A stretch of 50,687 nucleotides of DNA, taken from contig JARLJI010000183.1 of the NCBI GenBank assembly GCA_031291295.1, forward strand, positions 1-50,687, written 5' to 3'. This DNA is from Rhodoferax sp. (GTDB lineage: Bacteria; Pseudomonadota; Gammaproteobacteria; Burkholderiales; Burkholderiaceae_C). The notes below the pieces were generated by a model. It was not told where the DNA came from. It did not search any database and was given only the letters and a program-made list of their open reading frames with translations. This document shows positions 28,305 through 35,345 of the stretch, one piece after another; the first letter of the stretch is position 1, and every line of letters starts with the position of its first letter. Made by a program: the position numbers and the translations under genes.

Positions 28305-29396
28305 TTATTGCTCGAGCGCCCACGCGATGTGCTCGCGCACCAGCTCGCTCGCGTCGTCAAAGCGCCGATGCAGGGCATCGATTAGCACGGCATCGTGTCC
28401 GTGGCGCAGCGCGTTGCCCATCGCCACCGCCACATTGCGCAGCCAGCGCTCGTGACCAATGCGCCGGATCGGGCTGCCCTGCGTGTAGCGCAGGAACTCC
28501 TCCTCGCTCCATGCGAACAGCGTGACCAGTTGTGCGCCGCTCAGGCCGGCCCGCTCGTCAAAATCGGGCAAGGCGCTGCGCTGCGCAAACTTGTTCCAGG
28601 GACACACGAGCTGGCAGTCGTCGCAGCCGTAGATGCGGTTGCCCATGAGCGGGCGCAACTCCAAAGGAATCGGCCCGGCGTGCTCGATGGTGAGGTACGA
28701 GATGCAGCGCCGCGCATCGAGCCGGTACGGCGCAACGATGGCCTGGGTCGGGCACACGTCGATGCAGGCGCTGCAGCTGCCGCAGTGCTCCAGCACCGGT
28801 TCGCTGGGCGGCAGGTCCACGTCCACATAAATCTCGCCCAGGAAAAACATCGAGCCCGCGTCGCGGCTCAGCACCAGCGTGTGCTTGCCGCGCCAGCCCT
28901 GGCCGCTGCGCGAGGCGAGTTCGGCCTCGAGCACCGGCGCCGAGTCGGTGAACACACGGTGGCCGAACGGCCCCAGGTGCCCGGCCACGCGGTCACTCAG
29001 CTTTTGCAAACGCGCGCGCAGCACCTTGTGGTAATCCCGGCCGCGCGCGTAGACCGAGACAATGCCCTCCCCGGGCCGCTGCAGGCGCTCGAATTCAACG
29101 GCCTGCCAGCCGTCCGGCGTGCCCGAGGGCAGATAATCCATGCGGGCCGTGATCACGCTGACGGTGCCGGGCACCAGTTCGGCCGGGCGGGCGCGCTTGA
29201 GGCCATGCGCCGCCATATAAGTCATGTCGCCATGGAACCCTTGGGCCAGCCAGGCCATCAAACCCGCTTCCGCCGATGACAAATCCACCCCGGCCACGCC
29301 GATTTGGGAAAATCCCAACTCGCGGGCCCAGACCCGAACCTGGGACACCAATTGAAGACCGTTGATCTGAATGCTGTTGATGCGATTGAACGTCAC
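28305..29396 (-). CDS. queG: Epoxyqueuosine reductase
   Basis: Catalyses the last step of queuosine synthesis in tRNA wobble positions. The cobalamin-dependent Fe-S enzyme has RVWARELGFSQIGVAGVDLS near the start, HGDMTYMAAHGLKRARP, and two ferredoxin-like clusters: CGSCSACIDVCPTQAI and GCDDCQLVCPWNKF. The C-terminal HEAT-like part follows. The start is uncertain: GTG at 29396 is used (363 residues), since family N-termini are short, but a GTG near 29351 is possible. The start lies 4 bases from that of divergent tsaE, so its promoter must lie within tsaE. Confidence 0.93.
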   Translation of the reverse strand: MTFNRINSIQINGLQLVSQVRVWARELGFSQIGVAGVDLSSAEAGLMAWLAQGFHGDMTYMAAHGLKRARPAELVPGTVSVITARMDYLPSGTPDGWQAVEFERLQRPGEGIVSVYARGRDYHKVLRARLQKLSDRVAGHLGPFGHRVFTDSAPVLEAELASRSGQGWRGKHTLVLSRDAGSMFFLGEIYVDVDLPPSEPVLEHCGSCSACIDVCPTQAIVAPYRLDARRCISYLTIEHAGPIPLELRPLMGNRIYGCDDCQLVCPWNKFAQRSALPDFDERAGLSGAQLVTLFAWSEEEFLRYTQGSPIRRIGHERWLRNVAVAMGNALRHGHDAVLIDALHRRFDDASELVREHIAWALEQ

Positions 29397-29399
29397 CCC

Positions 29400-29882
29400 A
29401 TGATTGTAGGAAGCACACCCCCGAACGTCGTGACGCAGACCATCGTCTGGCACAGCGAGGCCGACACGCGCGCGTTTGCGCACCGGCTGGCCGCACACCC
29501 GGCGCTGCGCCACGCCTTCATCGAGCTGCATGGCGAGCTCGGCGCCGGCAAGACCACCTTCGTGCGGCACCTGCTGCACGCGCTGGGCGTACACGGGCGC
29601 ATCAAGAGCCCGACCTATGCGGTGGTCGAGCCGCACGAGATCGCGGACCTGCACATCTGGCACTTTGATTTCTACCGCTTCCATGACCCGCGCGAATGGG
29701 AAGACGCGGGCTTCCGCGACATCTTTGCCAGCGAGGGACTCAAGCTCGCCGAGTGGCCCGAAAAAGCAACACAGTACATCCCGCGAGCCGACCTCGCTAT
29801 TAAAATTGAAGCCATGTTGGATGAGTCACGCCAAGTGAGCCTGAGCGCCCAGACGCCACTCGGGCGGGAGCTGCTGGCATGA
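29400..29882 (+). CDS. tsaE: tRNA threonylcarbamoyladenosine biosynthesis ATPase TsaE
   Basis: A 160-residue ATPase needed with TsaB/TsaD for t6A modification of tRNAs. It has the Walker A GELGAGKTTFVRHL, SPTYAVVEPHE, the HFDFYRF motif and LAEWPEKA, all typical of the YjeE family. The start ATG at 29400 gives the usual short N-terminus; longer frames are antisense of queG. The stop overlaps the amiC start as ATGA. A weak GCTAT-like motif at 29796-29813 near the 3' end may be an eroded repeat. Confidence 0.95.
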   Translation: MIVGSTPPNVVTQTIVWHSEADTRAFAHRLAAHPALRHAFIELHGELGAGKTTFVRHLLHALGVHGRIKSPTYAVVEPHEIADLHIWHFDFYRFHDPREWEDAGFRDIFASEGLKLAEWPEKATQYIPRADLAIKIEAMLDESRQVSLSAQTPLGRELLA

Positions 29883-31363
29883 CCCGCGAACGCCGCGAAG
29901 GGCCGTCCCGAGCAAGTTCTGCCCCCTCGGGGGGCAGCGCAGCACACGCAGTGGCAAGCGTGGGGGTCGAGCCCTTCAGTCGCCGCGAGTTGCTCAAATC
30001 CGGCACGCTGGTGCTGCTGCTCGGCGCGCAGCAAATTGCGCGCGGCGCCACCATCGTGGCGGTGCGGGTCTGGCCCGCGCCCGAGTACACGCGCGTCACC
30101 ATCGAGTCCGACGGGCCGCTGCAGGCCAGGCAGACTTTTGTGCCGAATCCGCCGCGGCTCGCGGTGGACATCGACGGCATCGACCTCGACCCCGAGCTGC
30201 GCGAGCTGGTGGGCAAGGTCACCTCGAACGACCCCTTCATCAGCGGCGTGCGCGTCGGGCAATACGCGCCGGGCGTGGTGCGGCTGGTGCTGGACCTCAA
30301 GCAGGCCACGCTGCCGCAGGTGTTCACGCTGGCGCCCGTCGCCGCGTACCGGTACCGCCTGGTCTTCGATCTGTATCCCACGCAGGCGGCCGACCCGCTC
30401 GAAGCCCTGATTGCCGACCGGCTCAAGGATCAACAGCAAAGCGCGGGCGCCACGCAAGCCGCCGGCGCGGCCACCGACCCGCTAGGCGAGCTGATGGCGA
30501 GCCAGACGCGCAAACCCGCAGCCGCGCCGCGCGTTGCGGACGCTACTATTTCAATAGCAAAATCACCAGACCCTGCAAGGGCTGCAGCTCAAAAAGACTC
30601 AAGCAATGGGGCCGCCGCACCGGCCTTGAGCGGCAAAACCGACCGGCTCATCATCGTCGCGATCGATCCCGGCCACGGCGGCGAAGATCCCGGTGCGACC
30701 GGGCCCGCCGGCACGCACGAGAAAGACGTAGTGCTGAAGATTGCGCACCTGGTGCGCGACCGCATCAACGCCACCAGCATCAACGGCAACCCGATGCGCG
30801 CCTTCCTGACGCGCGACGCCGACTTCTTCGTGCCGCTGCAGGTGCGCGTGCAAAAGGCGCGGCGCGTGCAGGCCGATTTGTTCCTGAGCATCCATGCCGA
30901 TGCGTTCCTGACGCCGCAGGCGCGCGGGGCCAGCGTGTTCGCGCTGAGCCAGGGCGGCGCCTCGAGCACGGCCGCGAAGTGGATGGCCGACAAGGAGAAC
31001 AAGGCCGACCTGATTGGCGGCCTGAACGTGCGCGCCAAGGACGTGCAGGTGCAGCGCGCCCTGTTCGACATGAGCACCACCGCGCAGATCAACGACAGCC
31101 TCAAATTAGGCAGCGCGCTGCTTGGCGAGATCGGTGACGTGGGCAAGCTGCACAAGGGCACCGTCGAGCAGGCCAGCTTTGCCGTGCTCAAGGCGCCCGA
31201 CATTCCCAGCGTGCTGGTCGAGACCGCCTTCATCAGCAATCCCGAGGAAGAAGTCAAACTCAACAGCGACGCCTACCAGGAGAAGATGGCCGATGCCATC
31301 ATGCGCGGCATCCTGCGCTATTTCTCGAAAAATCCGCCGCTGGCGCGCAACCGCGCGCTGTGA
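29879..31363 (+). CDS. amiC: N-acetylmuramoyl-L-alanine amidase, Tat-exported (AmiC type)
   Basis: Cleaves septal peptidoglycan stems during daughter-cell separation. The 494-residue protein has a twin-arginine signal (FSRRELLKSGTLVLLL, about residues 33-48), an AMIN domain (about 60-160), a linker, and an Amidase_3 domain with IDPGHGGEDPGATG, the LSIHADAF histidine and the glutamate in VLVETAFISNPEEE. The first ~30 codons before the Tat motif are the 69-bp repeat (29900-29968) read in frame; the ATG overlapping tsaE (ATGA) is used, but GTG at 29951 or 29960 would give a normal-length signal. The linker holds a two-hairpin repeat copy (30542-30596). Confidence 0.95.
   Translation: MTRERREGPSRASSAPSGGSAAHAVASVGVEPFSRRELLKSGTLVLLLGAQQIARGATIVAVRVWPAPEYTRVTIESDGPLQARQTFVPNPPRLAVDIDGIDLDPELRELVGKVTSNDPFISGVRVGQYAPGVVRLVLDLKQATLPQVFTLAPVAAYRYRLVFDLYPTQAADPLEALIADRLKDQQQSAGATQAAGAATDPLGELMASQTRKPAAAPRVADATISIAKSPDPARAAAQKDSSNGAAAPALSGKTDRLIIVAIDPGHGGEDPGATGPAGTHEKDVVLKIAHLVRDRINATSINGNPMRAFLTRDADFFVPLQVRVQKARRVQADLFLSIHADAFLTPQARGASVFALSQGGASSTAAKWMADKENKADLIGGLNVRAKDVQVQRALFDMSTTAQINDSLKLGSALLGEIGDVGKLHKGTVEQASFAVLKAPDIPSVLVETAFISNPEEEVKLNSDAYQEKMADAIMRGILRYFSKNPPLARNRAL
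29900..29968 (+). repeat. 69-bp GC-rich dispersed repeat, copy 2 (encodes AmiC N-terminus)
   Basis: Starts GGGCCGTCCCGAGC, has CCCCCTCGGGGGG and ends AAGCGTGGGGGTC. About 80% identical to 1656-1724, same orientation. It is coding DNA lying between the amiC ATG and the Tat motif. Confidence 0.85.
30542..30596 (-). repeat. Two-hairpin repeat, copy F (AmiC linker)
   Basis: Plus-strand GCTACTATTTCAATAGC, then CCTGCAAGGGCTGCAGCTC. In frame in the linker between the AMIN and amidase domains. Confidence 0.75.
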
Positions 31364-31387
31364 GCGACGCGGCCGCGGAGCGCGCCG

Positions 31388-31891
31388 TCAGATCGGATAG
31401 ATCAGCGAGTTGAGGATCATCTCGCTGTCGTAGATGCACTGGCGACTTTGAAAGCGCAGGCCGGCCTCGGTGCGCACGATCCGGTCGATGTAGCGGCCCA
31501 CGTTGTAGACCTCGCTCACGCCGCCGGGTTTGGTCCGGAACACGGCGTAATGGGCCTGCGCATGGATGACCCCGTTGTCCGTCGCCCGCACCTGTGCGGG
31601 GCTGACGATATGCCGCATGTAGTACGGCGCGTGGAAGATCGTCTGGGTCACGCCGTACACGCGGTCCTTCATCATGCCCTGGCTCTCCAGGTCGATCAGC
31701 GCCAGCGGCAGGCCGCGGTCGAAGTTCTCCCGGGCCTGCACCTTGTAGCTTGCATCCGGCAGAAAGAATTCGGGCCAGGCGTCGAAGTGCTGCTCGTCCA
31801 GCGCGGCCGCGTAGGCAGCGTTGAGCTGGTCGATCTGGTGCTGCAGCAGCAGGGCCTCGACACTCCCGGCCGTTGGGGCGTTGGTACTCAT
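31388..31891 (-). CDS. Aromatic-ring-hydroxylating dioxygenase, small (beta) subunit
   Basis: A 167-residue SnoaL/NTF2-like beta subunit of a Rieske-type dioxygenase. Typical segments are LNAAYAAALDEQHFDAWPEFFLPDASYKV and the C-terminal RQCIYDSEMILNSLIYPI. It stabilises the alpha-beta hexamer and has no catalytic metal. It starts inside the stop of the alpha-subunit gene (ATGA overlap, 31888-31891). Together the pair would form the terminal oxygenase; its ferredoxin and reductase are not in this window. Confidence 0.92.
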   Translation of the reverse strand: MSTNAPTAGSVEALLLQHQIDQLNAAYAAALDEQHFDAWPEFFLPDASYKVQARENFDRGLPLALIDLESQGMMKDRVYGVTQTIFHAPYYMRHIVSPAQVRATDNGVIHAQAHYAVFRTKPGGVSEVYNVGRYIDRIVRTEAGLRFQSRQCIYDSEMILNSLIYPI

Positions 31892-33195
31892 ACGGCCATC
31901 ACCTTCTTCCAGTAGGCGTACATGCTGCGGATCAGGGTCTCCGTCACCATGTGCTCGGTCATCTCCGTGCCCGTGCCGCCCAGTTCGCACAGGGTAGCGC
32001 CGCCCTCGCCCCACTGCCGGAAACCGCCCTGACTCAGTTCGATCACCTCGCCGTCGTCGGCGCTGACAAAGCCCGCCGGACCAAACAGGTTCGACTGGCG
32101 CAGCCGGCGCCGCGTCATCTCGGGCGTGTCGTCCGCAAAGCCGAAATGCGTCCAGACAAAGTCGAACTCGCCCGCGCCGCGCGGCACGATGTGGCGCGTG
32201 CTGAGCGAGTTGACCTGCTGCTGGATGATGAGGCTGGGGAACAGCGTAATCATCGTCACGGTCGGCGTGATCTCGGCGCCCGGATTCGATGGATCGGGGA
32301 TGTTCCACCACGGCTCCGGCACCACGTCGAGCAGGCGGTCGTCGTGCAAGGTCATGCCGGCCTTGAAGCTGGTCACGCCCTGTGTCACCGCGGCCTGCCC
32401 GCCTTCGTTCTTTCTGGAAATCATCACCGCATGGCGGCCCTGCGCGTCCATCACCATGCGCGACTTCTGGTCCGCTCGCCACAGGCCGAAGGTCACGAAC
32501 CAGGTGTGCAGCAGGCCCGGGTGGTATGGGTCCTTGATGTTTTCCATCATCAGCTTCCAGTTGCCCGGAATGCGCTGGCGGTTGTAGCCCAGCAGCGTGA
32601 GCGTGCGGCCCTTGAAGATGCGCTCCAGCCACGGCATGACGTTGGGCCCGAGGTAGTCTTGCAGCGGCTCGGTCTGGTCGCTGAAGGTGGCAAACACCAG
32701 TCCGTGCAGGGTGGCCACGCGCAACTTCGTCAGGCCATGGTCCTTGAGCTCGAAGCCTTCGGGCATGCCGCCGTTGACGCAGTCGCCGTCCTTCACCCCA
32801 TCCTTGAACGGCAAGCCCGCCAGGTCGCCATTGAGCTTGTAGGTCCACTGGTGGTACGGACAGACAAAGCTGCGCGCGTTGCCGTGCGACTTCTGGCAAA
32901 AGCGCACGCCGCGGTGCGCACAGCGGTTTTCCACCACGCGGATGCCGTTGTCTGTCCCGCGGTCTTTGGGGGCCACACGGTCGCGCACCATCAGCACCTG
33001 GCGCTCGCCGATATGGCTCAGCTTGTAGTCGCCCACATTCGGGATCTCGACCTCCAGGCCCACGTAGCACCAGTGCGCGCCGTAGAAGATTTTCTCCAGC
33101 TCGCGCTGGTACAACTGGCCATCGGTATAGGCCCAGAACGGAATGCGGCTGGAGCCTGGCTGGCTCCAGCGCGAAAGGGGTTGCGGTGCATTCAT
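31888..33195 (-). CDS. Aromatic-ring-hydroxylating dioxygenase, large (alpha) subunit
   Basis: A 435-residue Rieske oxygenase catalytic subunit. The [2Fe-2S] ligands are Cys92/His94 (CAHRG) and Cys112/His115 (CPYHQW). The mononuclear iron site begins with ENIKDPYHPGLLH (Asp222, His225, His230). Within the family it looks closest to anthranilate/salicylate-type hydroxylases (EIPNVGDYKL, FVCPYHQWTYKLNG), so an aromatic acid is a reasonable guess. The beta-subunit gene overlaps its stop. No electron-transfer partner or ring-cleavage gene is nearby, so the role must rely on genes elsewhere. It sits in an interruption of the amiC-mutL neighbourhood. Confidence 0.93.
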   Translation of the reverse strand: MNAPQPLSRWSQPGSSRIPFWAYTDGQLYQRELEKIFYGAHWCYVGLEVEIPNVGDYKLSHIGERQVLMVRDRVAPKDRGTDNGIRVVENRCAHRGVRFCQKSHGNARSFVCPYHQWTYKLNGDLAGLPFKDGVKDGDCVNGGMPEGFELKDHGLTKLRVATLHGLVFATFSDQTEPLQDYLGPNVMPWLERIFKGRTLTLLGYNRQRIPGNWKLMMENIKDPYHPGLLHTWFVTFGLWRADQKSRMVMDAQGRHAVMISRKNEGGQAAVTQGVTSFKAGMTLHDDRLLDVVPEPWWNIPDPSNPGAEITPTVTMITLFPSLIIQQQVNSLSTRHIVPRGAGEFDFVWTHFGFADDTPEMTRRRLRQSNLFGPAGFVSADDGEVIELSQGGFRQWGEGGATLCELGGTGTEMTEHMVTETLIRSMYAYWKKVMAV

Positions 33196-33326
33196 GGTGT
33201 CTTCCGGTGATCGGCCCTGCGAGCCTGCCGCAAATAATACGCCCGCTTATGAACCCGCTGATGAATCAAGGCACGCCCCTAGCGCGCCGGCAACCGGCCC
33301 TGTCTGCGCCGTCGTAAGATGCCGCC

Positions 33327-34646
33327 ATGAAACGTCTCGCCCAACTCCTTGCGGCACTCGTTGCCGCCCTATCGTGCCTGAGCGCGGCCGCCCAACCCGC
33401 CCCTCATGCCTGTCCAGCCGCGTTGCCGGACGCCACGCGCTGCTACACCGGCCAGGACAGCGCAGGGGCGTATTACTGGATCGCCATTCCGGCGCACTGG
33501 AACCGGGTGCTGGTGATGCATGCGCACGGCGGCCCCGAACTCGGCGCGCCTACGCTGGCGCGCGGTACGGAAGACCTCAAGCGCTGGGCCGTGATCGTGA
33601 AGGGCGGCTACGCCTGGGCCGGCTCCACCTACCGGCGCGGCGGCTACGGCGTGACCATGGCCGCCGAGGACACCGAGCGCCTGCGCCAGATCTTCGTGCA
33701 GCAGTTCGGCCAGCCCCGGCGCACGCTGCTGCACGGCCAGAGCTATGGCGGCGGCGTGGCGTCCAAGGCCGCCGAGCTGTATGCCACGGTCGACGGCCAC
33801 CGCGGCCCCTATGACGGCGTGCTGCTGACCAGCGGCGTGCTCGGCGGCGGCACCCGCGCCTACGACTTCCGGCTGGACCTGCGTGTGGTCTACCAGTACG
33901 TCTGCAAAAACCATCCCAGGGCCGACGAACCGCAGTACCCGCTCTGGATGGGGCTGCCGATGGACAGTAAACTGACCCACGCGGAGCTGGCCGCGCGCGT
34001 GGACGAATGCACCGGCCTGCGCCTGCCTGCGGCGCAGCGCAGCGAGCAGCAAAAGGCCAACCTTGCCACCCTCCTCAAGGTGGTGAAGATTCCCGAGCGC
34101 ACCCTGATGAGCCACCTGGGCTGGGCCACCTGGCTGTTTCGGGACCTGACCCAGCGGCGACTCGGCGGGCACAACCCGTTCAGCAACATCGGCGCCGAGT
34201 ACCATGGCTCGGCCGACGACGCGGCGTTGAACGCCGGCGTGCAGCGCTACGCCGCCGACCCCGCCGCCGTGGCGCAACTGGCCAGCGACAGCGAACCCAC
34301 GGGCGCCGTCAACGTGCCGGTGCTCACGCTGCATGCCATCCACGATCCCACGGCCTTCGTTGAACTCGAATCCGCGTACCGCGACATACTGGAGCGCGCG
34401 GGCACCGCGTCGCTGCTGGTGCAGACCTTCAGCGACGAGTCGGAGCACAGCTACCTGAGCGACCCGGAATACCTGGCCCTGCTGGGCGCGCTCCTGGACT
34501 GGATCGACAAGGGTGACAAGCCCACGCCGCAGCAAGTGGCGCAACGCTGTGCGGGCCTGGTGACCAGCGCCGCCACCACCTGCCACTTCAGGCCCGATTA
34601 CCACAGCGCGCCGCTGGACAGCCGCGTGACGCCGCGCGACCACTGA
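33327..34646 (+). CDS. Secreted alpha/beta hydrolase
   Basis: A 439-residue exported hydrolase. The signal peptide is about residues 1-22 (KRLAQLLAALVAALSCLSAAAQ). The nucleophile elbow is LHGQSYGGG, a GxSxG motif; a candidate acid is in LHAIHDPT and the histidine in SDESEHSYLS. These give a plausible Ser-Asp-His triad. Four to six cysteines suggest disulfides, fitting a periplasmic location. The substrate is unknown; esterase, lipase or peptidase activity is possible. It is divergent from the dioxygenase pair across a 131-base gap and convergent with the DedA gene. Confidence 0.85.
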   Translation: MKRLAQLLAALVAALSCLSAAAQPAPHACPAALPDATRCYTGQDSAGAYYWIAIPAHWNRVLVMHAHGGPELGAPTLARGTEDLKRWAVIVKGGYAWAGSTYRRGGYGVTMAAEDTERLRQIFVQQFGQPRRTLLHGQSYGGGVASKAAELYATVDGHRGPYDGVLLTSGVLGGGTRAYDFRLDLRVVYQYVCKNHPRADEPQYPLWMGLPMDSKLTHAELAARVDECTGLRLPAAQRSEQQKANLATLLKVVKIPERTLMSHLGWATWLFRDLTQRRLGGHNPFSNIGAEYHGSADDAALNAGVQRYAADPAAVAQLASDSEPTGAVNVPVLTLHAIHDPTAFVELESAYRDILERAGTASLLVQTFSDESEHSYLSDPEYLALLGALLDWIDKGDKPTPQQVAQRCAGLVTSAATTCHFRPDYHSAPLDSRVTPRDH

Positions 34647-34664
34647 GGTGCGGGCCGCCGCGGC

Positions 34665-35309
34665 TCAGGCTGGCTTTTGCCGGCCGGCGCGCCAGGCCCC
34701 GAAAATCGCGATCAGCCCCGGAATGAGGATCAGCGCCCAGATCACCTTCTCGAGGTTCGCCTTGACGAACGGGATGTTGCCGAAGAAGTACCCGACGGTG
34801 ACCAGGCCGCCCACCCACAGCGCGCCGCCGGTTACGTCGAACAGCGTGAACTTGCGCCGCGTCATCTGCGCCACGCCCGCCACGAACGGCGCGAAGGTGC
34901 GCACGAACGGCATGAAGCGCGCCGCCACGATGGTGATGCCGCCGTAGCGCTCGTAAAAACTGTGCGCCTGGTCGAACGCTCGCTTGTTGAAAAACTTCGA
35001 GTCTTCCCACTGAAACACCCGGGGCCCGAAATAATGGCCGATCGTGTAGTTGGACTGGTTGCCCAGCACCGCGGCGGCCAGCAGCAGCGCGACCGTCAGC
35101 GGGTAGTTCATCAGGCCCACGCCGCACATCGCGCCGGCCACGAACAGAAGCGAGTCCCCCGGCAAGAACGGCATGACCACGAGACCGGTCTCGACAAAGA
35201 TGACCAGAAACAGCAGCGCATAGACCCACAGGCCGTAGCTGGTGACAAACGCCTCAAGGTGTTTGTCCACGTGCAGGATGAAGTCGATCACAAAAGCAAT
35301 AAGTTCCAT
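34665..35309 (-). CDS. DedA family membrane protein
   Basis: A 214-residue inner-membrane protein of the DedA/VTT family, implicated in membrane homeostasis and lipid flipping. It shows the family segments FVETGLVVMPFLPGDSLLFVAG, YTIGHYFGPRVF and FMPFVRTFAPFVAGVAQM, plus several hydrophobic helices. The start is 36 bases from divergent mutL. It is complete. Confidence 0.94.
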   Translation of the reverse strand: MELIAFVIDFILHVDKHLEAFVTSYGLWVYALLFLVIFVETGLVVMPFLPGDSLLFVAGAMCGVGLMNYPLTVALLLAAAVLGNQSNYTIGHYFGPRVFQWEDSKFFNKRAFDQAHSFYERYGGITIVAARFMPFVRTFAPFVAGVAQMTRRKFTLFDVTGGALWVGGLVTVGYFFGNIPFVKANLEKVIWALILIPGLIAIFGAWRAGRQKPA

Positions 35310-35345
35310 GGGGAGGAATTATCCCCGGACCTCTAAAATGACCCG

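Noticed and set aside
29796..29813. GCTATTAAAATTGAAGC in tsaE as a further repeat copy
   Set aside because: Only half of one hairpin matches and the AGCCC arm is missing, so it is not counted in the family.
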